Shown: piece after piece, positions 26,670-38,219 of the stretch
How the letters are laid out: the number at the start of each line of letters is the position of its first letter
Numbering within the stretch: the stretch's first letter is position 1
Source of the DNA: Lepidodermella squamata
Taxonomy: Eukaryota > Gastrotricha
Length of the DNA stretch: 64,000 bases
Assembly (NCBI GenBank): GCA_047495785.1
Contig: JBLDXI010000042.1
Location: 3,348,001 to 3,412,000, forward strand
Direction of reading: 5' to 3'
Notes under the pieces: model-generated
Database searches by the model: none
What the model saw: the letters and a program-made list of their open reading frames with translations, nothing else
Told to the model about the DNA's origin: nothing
Position numbers and translations under genes: made by a program

Positions 26670-27860
26670 TACAGTAAAAGTTGTGTAAACCGGAGTCGTC
26701 TAAACCGGAATTTCTCTAAACCGGACGGATTTCAGTGGCTCTTGCAGAAAGTGTGCACTTTACATTATAAATTTGTCGTCTAAACCGGACTCTGTAAACC
26801 GGACTTTTCCTAATTCGGAGCGATTTTAGACGTGGGAAGGTTAAAAAGTCCGGTTTAGACCATTTTTTCCTTGGTTTTCGTCATTTTCAAAGCGTTTGGA
26901 ACCTGGGTTTTCCGAGGCGTTAACTTTGGCGTTGCTTATGAATGACAGCCAAAGCTTGGATGATCCACTGCGCCACCTCCGCTTATGAAATACGATGACG
27001 ATTAACTCCTACCCAACTGCTTTTTTATAAACAATTTTGAGAACCACATTTGCATTGGATAGTTACTGGGTGCTATACGATATCACTTGTTACCCGATCT
27101 AATTGATCAGTGAATACCTAAATCAAGGTAATAGTTTGGGATTTTTGGGATAAAGCGCCCCATCCCAACTGAAAAAGTGCCGGTAAAAAAGTTGGCTGAA
27201 CCTAGCCGAAACATATTGTTCGACATAGTTCGCTGTAAAACGAATCCCAAAAATGCAGACTCAGGTTTCCATACAGGGTGGCCAAAAAATTCCGCAGAAG
27301 GAGAATTCGATGCGCATCGATTTAATGAGGAGTTTCAAAAAATTGAGGAGTTCCATTGGCAAAAGAATGCTTGAAATTCCTCAACTTCTTAAAACTCCTC
27401 ATTAAATCGATGTGCATCGAATTCGCCCTCTGCGGAATTTTTTGGCTACCCTGTAAGTATTAGATAAAAGTTATCTATGCAGGTTACGATATGAGGTATT
27501 AGTTCGACCAAGCACAATTATGTCAAAATTGTTAGGCCACGTTCGTCCACGCCCGATATCGTTTGACCACATCTCAATACGTTCGCCCACGTTCGACCAT
27601 GCAAACCGTGCTTCGTCTAGGTTCGGCTAAACAAAATTTATTCGACCAGGTTCGAACTGGTGCCGATGGGGCAGGAAATATAATTTGATTTTCATTTCTT
27701 AAATCTGCTATTAACCGTAATTAATCGTTATCTAAACGCAAATTTAGACTTTGATTTCCTAAGCCGGACAAAGTCCGGTGGTCGTCTAGACCGGATTTGC
27801 TCTAAACCGGACGATTTTGCCTGGCGCGCTGCTAGTCCGGTTTACACGACTTTTACTGTA
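26670..27860. mobile_element. TA-flanked inverted-repeat DNA element (non-autonomous, about 1.2 kb)
   Basis: The ends read TACAGTAAAAGTTGTGTAAA and, inverted, GTCGTGTAAA...TTTTACTGTA, so CAGT termini sit inside a duplicated TA. That is typical of Tc1/mariner-pogo-type elements. Sub-terminal sequence repeats TCCGGTTTAGAC and its complement many times on both sides. No transposase frame is seen. A second, palindromic element is inserted inside it (27272-27455), and a short unit rich in CGTTCGACCACG variants lies at 27.53-27.66 kb. A small relative with the same ends occurs at 51944-52110. Confidence 0.8.
27272..27455. mobile_element. Nested 184-bp palindromic MITE
   Basis: The left end TACAGGGTGGCCAAAAAATT and right end AATTTTTTGGCTACCCTGTA form long inverted repeats. 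They continue inward (CCGCAGA...GAATTCGATG against CATCGAATTC...TCTGCGG) to a small loop. TA flanks are present. It is inserted in the larger element at 26670-27860, so it is the younger insertion. Confidence 0.8.
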
Positions 27861-28801
27861 TTTATGCAACTAATTCCTGAATCATTATTTGTAATAAATT
27901 TCGAAAGATCTGTAAAGCCAAGCTATGATTTTCAAAATGTAGGCCTGGTCTGAGGTTATTTTTGATTCTTCAAAGCCATTAACGTCTCATCTTTACCAAA
28001 ACTTGCCTTCAAGTAACGATGCATGTGACAGAAAGGGAAGTAAAGGGTCTTCTTGACATTGCTTGTTATGGCAATCGCAGCGTAGGCATCTGCTAGTAAA
28101 CCCTTAACTATTTCTTATTTTACGAGCCACACCGAAAGACAAACAAGATCTATCTTTGAAATGGAAAATTGAGAGCAGGAAGCTATAACATAGACAATTT
28201 GCTGTCTTCATGCCGATCCAATGCTCATTCTCCTCACACCCGCCGCGCTTTTCCGACTTTTTTGGCAAACGACCGAAAAGTTCTTCGAAAGCGGACCTGC
28301 AATGCCTTGATAGGTATGTATGGAAAGAGAAAACTTCAAGTAAAGGTGCAGGAATGAAAAGTGAATTGGGCGGGGTAAATTGCAAAACGGCGCGAGGAAC
28401 TTCAGATATTGAACTTGCACGCGCGTGTCACAAGTTATCGCAGCAAAATTCCTCACATCTGAGTGACTTGCAGTAAGAGAGCGTCTCTGCCCCGTTGTCG
28501 ATGCCCACAGATGAACAGCCATAACGATTTCACTCCAAACCCCGACTTCTCGTCTGCGGTTCGCGCTCGGCGCTTGATAGATTGCAATTTACTGCGACGA
28601 AGAAAAATTGATATTATGTAAAAGAATAATAGAAACTTCAATCCAAATAAAAATTGTTACTAAAATTTAAATAATATTTTTTAGTTTCTAAGGAAGCTTT
28701 TTGTCACTCCTGTCCTAGCAACAAGCCGCTATTTCACATGAATCTTCGATCTTAGCAGCCTCATTCGGTTCTTGTCTCCATCTTCTGCCTGAACGTTCAA
28801 G

Positions 28802-29610
28802 ATGTTCAGATCGAAATACTTTACTCCGAAAGAAGTGGCGTTTCACAACACGGTCGATGATATATGGGTTTCATATTTGGGAAATGTCTACGATTTAACG
28901 CCGCTAGCCCAGCAATTCAAAGGTAATTTCATCGCCCATTCAAAATAGTTTTTCTTATTCCAATTGACCCGCAGATGATATACTTCTCAAACCTTTGTTG
29001 GAAAGTGCTGGGAAGGATATTTCTCATTGGTTTGATGCTAAAAAGCGAGACGTATGTAATTTTTGCCTTTCGCACCTTGATTTTTAATGCCAACATGTAT
29101 AGATTCGAAGAAACATCGATCCGGTGACTGGGTGTAATGTCTATTACTGCCCGCATGGCAGATTCATCCATGTTCCACCACCTTATCCAAGCACTGAGTG
29201 GACCAACGACTTTGGCATTCCTTGGTGGAGAGATGATCGTTATTACGTCGGTATATTGTCAAAGAAAACGAGATTGATCAAGATTGTTAACACTCTAACA
29301 TCTCAAGAGCAAGTTCTCGAAGTAAGTCATTATCCAATTCGGAATTCTATATCTCAACTCCGACTTTGATGTTTTCTAGGTATGCAGCGAAGAGACCATG
29401 AATGAAATTCTCCAAAGATATCTGAAGTACAATGCCCATGCTGCTAGTTATACGTGGAAATACGACGAAATCAATCTGGATATGAACAAAACTCTCATGG
29501 AAAATCACATCCCCGATGAGGACGAGGAGTTTTACAAACTGGGCATGCGAGACGATGAATTTCTTCAACCAGTGTTACTTTACTTCAATGATGATCTCAC
29601 TGAGGCGTAA
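28802..29610 (+). CDS. CYB5D1: Cytochrome b5 domain-containing protein 1 (ciliary)
   Basis: Four exons, 28802-28922, 28975-29051, 29103-29321 and 29380-29610, give 215 residues, close to the roughly 228 of the human protein. Highly conserved strings run in family order: [87 protein letters not shown] and [14 protein letters not shown]5D1 is found in motile cilia and is linked to radial spokes and control of beating. The b5-like domain keeps the SHWFD core rather than the classic HPGG haem motif, as in other CYB5D1 proteins. DRC2, another axonemal gene, starts 120 bp downstream on the same strand. Confidence 0.95.
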
Positions 29611-29730
29611 AGACTTATTCAATTCTGCTTTTTATATATCCTAAGCTTCGTGATGAAACAATTAATTTTACAAATATATATCCGTTATTTTACATTTTAG
29701 GCAGATATTATATTACCGTAGTGACTTGAG

Positions 29731-31466
29731 ATGGCGCCAAAGAAGAAGTCAGGAAAGAAAAAGTTGGCTAACATGACCGAGGAGGAGCGGTTGCTCTACT
29801 TCGAGCAGCAACGTCTTGCCGAAGAAGAGAAAGCCAAGGAAAGAGCTGCCTTTTTGGAGCGATATTTAAAGGTAATATCAATTTGTAACGCAAATTTAGT
29901 AACAGCTCTGTTATTCGATCTATTTTCAGAGCAAACTCGAGGTTGAAGAGAAAAACAGCCGGTTCAACACCAACAAGCTCAATCACCAATGGCGTAACTT
30001 CATGCGCGATGTTCGTGCCAAAGAGCTCAAGAAGGATATTGAAATTCTCAGCCAAACTTTCGAGCGTGTCGTTGACCGCAAGGAAGCTGTTATCCAACTT
30101 CTCGAGAAGGATCTCGCTGATGCTGAAGAGCAGTATGCTATGGCTTTCAGAAGCCATGTCCAGAATGTTGATCGCCTCATCTGTTAGTTGTCTATCAATC
30201 CCTTTTACTATTTATTCATGTTGTTATTCTCTAGGCATCCAAAATCAAAGGCTAAACACTCTGGAAGACGAATTTGAGATTGAGCTCGCAGTACTGAAGG
30301 AAGAGTTTGACACGGAGCGACAAGTTGTCTTCGAGCGCCATAAGTAAGACTTGAAACTCGAAAGGGTTCGATTTTATAAGTTCTCTGTTTACAGGCAAGA
30401 AATGGAGTATCTTAACGATGTTCTCTTTGCATTGGAACAACAATTTGCAGACAAGGAATTCGAACTGAGAAATGAGTTCCAGAGCAATCGCGATGAATTG
30501 AAGAACAAAAGTGTCGAAGAGAAGCACGCGCTCCGTCATGCGCTACAAGCGGCGGCTGAAGATTTGTGGAAGCAGTTCAAAGCGGCGATGGAGACCTACA
30601 AGAACAACACTGAGGAACGGCGGAAAATTTTCGAAAATCTCAAGGAAAAAGACGAGAAAGCCGCTGAAGAAATTGAGCAGCAAATGCGGAAAATTCATCG
30701 TTTGAACGAGAAAATCACAGCGATGAAGAATAAGCTGGCGGGCCATTCGCGAGAGAATGAGGCTCGTAACAAAGACATCCGAGAAGGACGGGAGAAAATG
30801 TCCCGTCATTTTCAAGAACTCAAACAGCAACTGGCTAAAATCCGCGAGCAACACAAAGCTGATCTCGGCAATTTAGTCGTCGAATCGAATCAAGCTATCA
30901 AAGACTTGAAGAAAAAGATCGAAAAAGGTGAGAAAATGCTTCGTTTGGCCGAAATGTGCCGTCGGCTTGAAACAGAGGAAGAAAAAGTTCTTCCTTTCTA
31001 TCAGACTTCGCTCACTAAGGAGGAGCAAGAAGATGTCCAACAAGCTCTGGCTGAGCCTCTTTCCGAGCCAATGGCTCAACTTATGCACGACTTCGCTCCT
31101 CTTGATAACTTCTGGAAACGATCGAATAAGGTCTGCCTCGATAAACTTGCGCTTGAGAAAGAAAGAAGTCAACTGAACGCCGAAAATTCACATCTTCGCT
31201 TCTTATTGAAACAATATCTGGACGGTAATTTTTTCTGGCGGCTTTGAAGGAATTATCTTGACTTGTTTGTTATTTTTTCAGGAATTTCTGTGAATCATGA
31301 AGTGCTTGGCGATAAGAATCCGCTTTTTGTCGTTAACAATAAGACAAATTTGAGGGTAGCAGCGCCGATTGTACCGGTTGGAGACACGCGAGTTCGAGCC
31401 CCAAGCCAAGTTGTCCTCGAGGGCGCCATCGAATGTCGACAGAAGCAGCTGATGAAACCTACGTAG
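29731..31466 (+). CDS. DRC2: Dynein regulatory complex subunit 2 (CCDC65)
   Basis: Five exons, 29731-29871, 29930-30182, 30235-30343, 30395-31224 and 31282-31466, join to 505 residues (human CCDC65 is 484). The start [11 protein letters not shown] and [19 protein letters not shown], then [15 protein letters not shown], are typical of the family. Nearly the whole protein is predicted coiled coil. DRC2 pairs with DRC1 to form the base of the nexin-dynein regulatory complex on axonemal doublets. The C-terminal exon holds the short post-coil segment ending with [17 protein letters not shown] strong acceptor-like string, ATTTTACATTTTAG, lies 31 bp before the ATG. With the 120-bp gap to CYB5D1, this hints at trans-splicing of a two-gene operon. 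Confidence 0.95.
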
Positions 31467-32408
31467 CTTGTTTTAAATTATTGAACGCCAATATGAATAA
31501 TTCCTTTCCATTTTATCTCAAAATGTGAATGTACGTTGCTTCATTTGTATGTGATACATTCTACAATCTACATTGTTGCTGTCAATGAAAGATCTAATAA
31601 AAAAACTTATTTTGGCGATTTATTTTTTGAAAATTTTGAGTGAATTGTTGCTCAAGTTTCGACTGCTAACATACAGTGAACTCTCTCCGTGTTACCTCTT
31701 TTATCCACTATAACGATTTCCCTCTTATAGTGATAGCTGAGGGAATAAAATGAAGAAAGTGGGCAATTATGAATTTTCGTAATAATTTACAGTATTTGCT
31801 GTAACCGTTCACTTGGTTTTATCGGCATCAGCTGGCTTTATGGCGAAATCACTCGCTTTAGTTTCCTCCTGGTATCAGAGGCCGAAGGCTGGGGTGTCTC
31901 AAACTTTGGCTCGTCTTCTTCACCAGCCTGAGAAATAACAATTTCCTAGCATTTTATCATTTTTGGGACGCTAATGCAAAGAGTCAGGCGATCAACAGGT
32001 GGTGTGGTATACGCAAACCTTATCAAAGTACGCCTCAAAGTAAGCGATAGCTGTGCGGCAGAAGATAATTAATAATTACAATAAACTAATTGACAACCGA
32101 AAAGTGCAAGCGTATTGGAGCTTTTTGCATTATATGTTGAACATTGAAAACATTTTTTTCCCATACCAAGATATTGTTTTTGTTATAGATCTTACTCTCC
32201 TTTGCTGTATGATTATAAATATTTTCTACGTGGAAATAGCTGTTTCAGCTATCGAACGCTTTAAAATGCTCAACTTTCAGCTCTTATTATTAGTTAATGT
32301 CGTTCGCGACGCGCCAAAATAACCACTTTGATGACTCATTCGATCGTACTTTGACGAGCCGAACGTAAATAAGGAGTACGTTCGGCTTATTTGGGCACTG
32401 ATCGTAAT
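31467..32408. other. Intergenic, no gene seen
   Basis: Contains the DRC2 3' UTR (an AATAAA-like string near 31.6 kb). A string starting TACAGTGAACTCTCTCCGTG at about 31673 resembles one end of a pogo/Tigger-like element, without a recognisable partner. No other gene is supportable. Confidence 0.4.
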
Positions 32409-33737
32409 ATGAATTTGCGTTCAAGGGTCGAACGAACATTCCATAAACAAGCTATAAATAGTAAAGTGGCCTTCAGCGCGTCGCTAACGATGTTTACCTC
32501 TTGTGATACTTATTATTTTAGGAGAGATGTGCCACGTTTTTCAGGGCCCAAGAATTTACAGCTGAGTACTCGTGAAAATAATTTTACCATGAGCGAAGTC
32601 GGAAATTGCTCATGCGGATCGGTAATCACTTTGCATGCTATTTCTACAGCTTTTACCGCGTTAACTGACGATATTTCGGCTACCATCAACGAGTCGTTTC
32701 GAACAGGCTTCAAATCAGCTACTTCTACCCATCGAGCCATCGAGCCATCGAGCTCTGCGGCATCCGACATGATAGTGACAGTTCACGAGGATAACATGGA
32801 TATCTCAATACGCTTTCGCCGAGAATTCGACTCAGTCACGTTCGCAAAGAAAGTCTGTGATATCATGGCTCAACAAGTGAAACCCCAATTCGACGTTAAC
32901 ACCTGTATATTTCTCAATTTCTGCGTGCAATACGAACTGGACGATGAGTTGGCACGAGTTATTGGTGATGTCAAGAATGTGCTTCCGATGTGCTTCCTCG
33001 AGCACCTTATCAACAAGAGCATCGAAAATAGCTCACGCATCTTTCCACTTTTGGTCAATAATTTAGGTGAAATGGTGCAAGCAATCTTCGAGAAACGCTT
33101 CCGTATCAGGGCTTGCCTCGTCGCTCTTCGCCGCTCAGACGCCGCCAAAGTTGCTCAGGCTGAAGCCAACTTTAGTTTGGTTATTGACCAATACATGTCT
33201 CACCCTCACGACTGGTCGGAAATGTACCTTGTTCGAAATAGCTATCTAATATTACAAAAATTTTGTTCTGTGGAAATGTGCGAGAAATTTACAGATTTTG
33301 CGACATCCAGCCTTTGCCAAAGCAGTGTGGGACGTGCTGGACACGAGTTGGCTTATTATGCGAATCCTGACAGGGTATCAGGAAACCCTGAGCGAATGAA
33401 ATGCATCGTGCCCCTCCTTCGTAGCGGCATAAGAGCGAACAAATTTACAAAATATTTCCAGTGCGATGTTGAATCATTCCAAATCGATCATCGCAATTCG
33501 CAAGCTGGCAAGAGGAACCTGAGCGTATTTTATGAAATAATGTCACACTGTCACACTTCTGATCAGAATATTCGCCGCTATCGGCTAACCAATGGGAACC
33601 TCCAGATGCTGGCGCGAACTGCGATCCTCCGCCGATTGCCGATTGGGTACCGCAAGAGACGAGATGCCGTACAAAAACTTTACCTTCCGAAAGTATTGAA
33701 GGGCTACCTTGAATTTTCAGATTTGTTTTATGAATAA
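32409..33737 (+). CDS. Intronless SOCS-box protein of unknown class
   Basis: An uninterrupted frame of 442 residues from the ATG at 32409; later ATGs at MFTSCD or MSEVGN are alternative starts. The last 45 residues carry a SOCS box. The BC-box-like helix is LQMLARTAILRRLP, fitting the LxxLCRxxIxxxL pattern with Ala in place of Cys. The Cullin-box-like part is LYLPKVLKGYLEF, fitting LPLPxxLKxYL. Such proteins bridge Elongin B/C and Cullin-5 to a substrate bound by the N-terminal region. The N-terminal 380 residues look helical and match no SH2, WD40, SPRY or clear ankyrin pattern I can see. Being intronless among intron-rich genes, it could be a retrogene. The SOCS-box call is inference from motif; the partner is unknown. 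Confidence 0.72.
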   Translation: MNLRSRVERTFHKQAINSKVAFSASLTMFTSCDTYYFRRDVPRFSGPKNLQLSTRENNFTMSEVGNCSCGSVITLHAISTAFTALTDDISATINESFRTGFKSATSTHRAIEPSSSAASDMIVTVHEDNMDISIRFRREFDSVTFAKKVCDIMAQQVKPQFDVNTCIFLNFCVQYELDDELARVIGDVKNVLPMCFLEHLINKSIENSSRIFPLLVNNLGEMVQAIFEKRFRIRACLVALRRSDAAKVAQAEANFSLVIDQYMSHPHDWSEMYLVRNSYLILQKFCSVEMCEKFTDFATSSLCQSSVGRAGHELAYYANPDRVSGNPERMKCIVPLLRSGIRANKFTKYFQCDVESFQIDHRNSQAGKRNLSVFYEIMSHCHTSDQNIRRYRLTNGNLQMLARTAILRRLPIGYRKRRDAVQKLYLPKVLKGYLEFSDLFYE

Positions 33738-36700
33738 ATAATGATTGAAAACCGTTTGACTATATGTCTTTGATGGGATATTCATGAAAATTTATATATT
33801 CATTTATTTGTGTATTTATGAAAATTCACCAAGGTAAACTTCAAGAATATAAAAAAATACAAGTTGTCTGTGTTAACGCACCCCAGCGAATACATAGCTT
33901 TCCATTTCTTAAGAAAGGCCCTGAGTCTTACGATCAGAGTTAGGCCAGTGGATGGTTATTGTCGATTCTATTGGGGTTTTAACTTCTATAATCCGAAATC
34001 AAGTCACGCGAATCAAAATTGGCAGGAAATTCGTGATATACACGACCATTTTCAAGTAGTCTCTGACCAACGTCAAAAATCTTCGACCGCGGCTGTGGCA
34101 TGATCATATTACCTGCCTTCATCAACGTTTCTAACCGACCTATTTTTTTTGTAATTTGTCGGCGTGTGATCGTTTAAGGTGGACGAAAGCGACCAATGAG
34201 TTTATATCGGAATTACGTAGGAAGAGTAGTGAGCATGGTGAAAGTTGGGAGGCAAGAGCCGAACACCTCTTGCTCCGAGTTCCCTCGGCCCTGGAAACTT
34301 TTCATTCCTATACGCCTCCCTTGTTTGAGAAAAGCTGGAGCGATATATTCTGATATCTGTTCAAATATTATCCGGAACAAAAAAACCCAATCGATTCTAC
34401 CATTATTGGGACACCTCTTGTTTCGAGACATTATCAATGCACTTGAGTTCATTTTTGTTTCACTGCGAACACATGACGGGCCAACGCACACATCAGTCTA
34501 GCCAGCTGATTTATCGGCATTGTTCGGCAGCCTTTAGTTAAAACCCTAAGGGACTGTAATCACTCCGCAGACATAACGTCCATGTTATAGCTAAATATTT
34601 TTCAATAAAATTTCGCTGTCTACAGCACAACACAATTAAATTGTCCGATGATTGCAACTATCAGTCTGTTATTACCCGCCGCGATGCGACTAATAACTTC
34701 GATTTAAGGAACAGATAATAATTGCTATTTATCATTATTATCATTTTCGGCTTATTTAGCGACGACGAGTGGCCGCTCGTAAACGATGGTGTCGTTGTGG
34801 TGATACATCCGCCCGAATGTTTCGAGCGCGCCCAATTACAGGGCTGCTGCTGCTGCTGCTGCTGTTGGCCTTGTTAGCAATAATATTAGCCTGTAATAAG
34901 GATGCCCTTGATTTTTAGCCGCGTGCGCTCAAAACATGCGCGAGTCTCATTTCCTCCCGCGACAAATGACGAACAAAGCGGCCCCACCTCGACGCAGCGG
35001 ACTGGTACACTAATTGTTATCAGGGCAACATCGACTATTATTATCGCGGTCGCGGTCTGATTGAAAGAAACTGCATTATCGTTCCATGATGTCGTATAAC
35101 AATATCCGGCGCGATTTTGCGTCGCCCGGGCGTGAAACGGCCTCCGCGTTTACAAATTTCATTTGCTAAACAGGACAGCAAACATGGGCATTTTTATTGG
35201 CATGTATTATCGAGATTATTTTTATCAAGTCTGATCCGCGCCCTCTATTCAATAGGCCGAATTTTGCTGCCCGTTTTAAATAATTACGTGGCGACAAAGA
35301 AAAAGGAATCATAACAAGAAAATACTCCGTCTGCTCAAGCGACAATTTGTTTCCTTTGTGAACACAAAAATGGCGGCTGGTACTAGTAATTTCCGACCGC
35401 TGAATTGTTTTGCGGGTACATAATACTAAATAAAAATACAATTTAAAATATTTTGCGAGATATTATTGAGGGCGGAATTTTCAATTACGCGCGCACAAAA
35501 AAAATCAGGGAAATTTTCTCGAAAAAAAAGAGAAAACTCGGTTTTGTAAACACCTTGATGGCCGAACAAAGGAAAAGTGAGGCGTGAAAATCTACTAACT
35601 GGCTATTGTTATTTTTTCGCTACCAGCGTAATTACAATAATAATATAAAAATAAACAATAATAGACTTTTGACTCGCGCGTTTGTTTTCGACTTGTAACA
35701 CGCGCTTGTTTAGATTAGGGTTACACAAAAGCTGCGTGAAAATATACCGGCAAAAACGTTGCTTCAAGTCGCGGTCACACGAGCCGCAAGCTAGATTATC
35801 ACGCCATTATTTAGGCTTTGTTATATCAATAGCAGTAATAATTAGAATAACACCATTTCGAGAACTTTTAACCAGGTTTTTATCACCCTCCTCCGTCATG
35901 TCAGGTTTCGCCCGAAAAAAAAACAACCAGAATAAAACACGTCATTTTTTTATTGCCATAATTATTGATAATTTCATCACTTTCAATAATAATTACTAAA
36001 ATTACAATGCAGCTATCAATTTCCGAATTTTCATAAATTAACGCAATGGAAGAAATAAAACAAAATAGCTGATATGAGAGAATTCGAAAAAAAATCAAAA
36101 GTACCAAGTCGAGATTCAAGGCATTGACATTAAAAACTCGAAATATGTGCACGTTATACAAGAGACAGATTACTTTTTATACAAGAAATAACACACAACG
36201 CGAGTGCCACATTATCCTGTTTCTAATTGTTGTTAAGATTGCGCAAGCAGGTTTTTTGTCCTACAAAAGCTGCCAGGTATCGCTTCAACACAATAACAAA
36301 GCCGGCCGCAATTTGTTATAAGACAAGTAGCTGTTGAATTAATTTGTCGTTTTTGCGAATCAATTGTTTTTTTCTCAACCGCGCTAACAATGCTATTAAA
36401 AACACGAGAGAGAGCGCGCGCGTTTATAAATATCAAAAGCGCGCGAGTTATTAAGGTGGTTTTTTTGTGAGAGCGCGCATTGCAGTGAGGCAGAAAAACA
36501 AGAGACAAAAACCACCGCTCGGTTAAGCATTACAAGCGGCACAAAAGCCAATATGATATCAATAAAATAACAATTAATTGTACTACAATAAACAGGCGAC
36601 AAAACATCCGGCTTTCAAAATTAATTCTCGAAAACGTGTCATGGTAGTATGAGTTGAGATTGATAATCAAAATTATAGCTCGCAGAAAAGAAAGAGACGC

Positions 36701-36759
36701 AGAGATCGAATAGGAAACGCATAAATACGATTATTGAATGATGCGATATTGTAGTTAAT
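33738..36759. other. Non-coding 3' flank of FoxQ2 and the SOCS-box gene
   Basis: About 3 kb without a supportable gene. It contains a short GCT/CTG run at about 34846-34866, AT-rich stretches, and alternating GCGC strings near 36.41-36.47 kb. Most open frames here are short and unlike any family. Confidence 0.45.
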
Positions 36760-36943
36760 TTAAGACGAGGGCGCCAACAGGCTGTCGATGTCGAAAATGC
36801 GGCGTTTCTTCGACGCCGAGTGATCGTCGATTAGAAGTGATTGACCCGAGTTGGGTGACACAGACGCGACGTTGCCAGCCGCGGCGGCTGCCATCAGCCG
36901 GCTCAAATGCTGCAGGTTTAGAACGTTACTGAGCGACGCTTGT

Positions 36944-36978
<35 letters not shown>

Positions 36979-38219
36979 ATGTGGCTGTTCATCATCGCTG
37001 ACAACCTCGACCGGCGAGTTGGACGAATTTGAACTAGTAGGCGCCATGTTATTAGCACCCTGATTTGCGCCAAGCAACAGCCCTAGATTCGCGAAATTTC
37101 CGCCGAATTGCGGGTTCGGTACGGCGAAACCTGGGTGATGAGCGCCGAGCCGCATCGCCAACCTGGCAGCCATGCTTACCGGATCCGCTGCTGGAACCGC
37201 GTCGGCGTCGAGACCAGCGATCGCCGCGCCTCCACCGCCGCTTTTCATCAGCAAAAACTCGCTGAAACGCTCAGCCGGTGACATTGACAGCGACGATTTG
37301 ACGCCGCCAGACTGCGGCGACGCCTTACTGCCGCCGCCCTGTTGATCGCAATCTTCGTCGCTGAAGTGCTGCTCGCCACCAATCATGCATTCATCATCAT
37401 CATCGTCGTCGTTATCAATTATTCCCATGTGTTTCTTGATGCGCTTCTGCGCCTTTTTCCGCCGAAAATCGCCGCGTTGAAAATCACTCAAATTAGCCGG
37501 ATGAATTGCCCAAAAGTGGCCCTTGCCATTTGCACTTCGACCAACCTGGAAAAATATCAAAATTTAGCATAAATCAATTCGAAAAATCGAATATAACCCA
37601 CCTTAACGAAGCAATCATTTAGGCTAAGATTGTGCCGAATGCTGTTGCGCCAACCAGGCCCGCGAGTTCGGAAGTAAGGATAGTGATCAAGGATCCACTG
37701 GTAGATATCGCTAAGGACCATTTTCTTCTCAGGTGAGCTGAGAATCGCCATGGCAATTAGACCGATATAACTATGAGGCGGTTTCGGCTCTTCGCGAAAA
37801 CATGCCGCCATGAGATGAGGCGCCATCAAAGCCGCTGCAGCCGGATTTGACAACATTGCCGCTAACGGGTTCGGATGTTGTGGGACCGCGTTAGGGTGGT
37901 TCAAAACCGCGCCGCACATTGCCGAAAACAACTGCTGTTGCCTTTCTTGTTGTTGATAGGCAGCGGCAGCTAATGCCGAGGCGTAAGCGTTTTGAGGCGA
38001 CATTGCGTCTTGGTTCAATTGATTAGCCATCGCTTGCTGCTGTTGTTGATTTCCAAGAGCACGAGAAGCCATTTCGAGGTAGGCAGCCGCGGATAACGGT
38101 GCTAACATCGAACTGACTGAATTCTGATTGTTTTGCGGGTTGTTGTTAGCCGGCGAGTTGGTTGAAGCGCGCGACTCCGGGCCGAGTAGATTCGGGTGAG
38201 GCGAGGCGGTTTGAAGCAT
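36760..38219 (-). CDS. FoxQ2: FoxQ2 forkhead transcription factor
   Basis: Two exons, 38219-37602 and 37545-36760 (phase-0 intron of 56 bp inside the DNA-binding domain), give 467 residues. The forkhead begins [17 protein letters not shown] and continues [40 protein letters not shown] and [13 protein letters not shown], ending [18 protein letters not shown]. The [17 protein letters not shown] and DFRR..AQKR.KKHMG segments are diagnostic of FoxQ2 over FoxL1 or FoxJ. A poly-Gln tract of 12 lies at about 36943-36980, other Gln/Ala-rich stretches lie N-terminal of the forkhead, and an acidic DDDDDE patch follows it. The extreme C-terminus, [16 protein letters not shown], holds an EH1-like FxIDxLL motif of the kind reported in FoxQ2 proteins for Groucho binding. 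FoxQ2 acts in anterior/apical patterning in many ciliated larvae. Confidence 0.92.

Larger units (their letters stand above)
26434..28801. other. Intergenic, holds the nested DNA elements
   Basis: Between the Cdc42-like gene and CYB5D1. Apart from the two inverted-repeat elements I see no gene. The last kilobase (27.9-28.8 kb) is unremarkable and presumably contains the CYB5D1 promoter. Confidence 0.5.

Noticed and set aside
27640-27665. tRNA-like B box (GGTTCGAACTGG)
   Set aside because: No matching A box, anticodon stem or acceptor stem at tRNA spacing; it belongs to the local CGTTCGACC repeat.
31673-31760. A third CAGT-ended DNA element
   Set aside because: Only one plausible end (TACAGTGAACTCTCTCC) is present and no inverted partner is found nearby, so no element is annotated.
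34846-34866. CTG/GCT repeat as a coding poly-Leu or poly-Ala tract
   Set aside because: No supportable gene covers it; it is a simple microsatellite in intergenic DNA.
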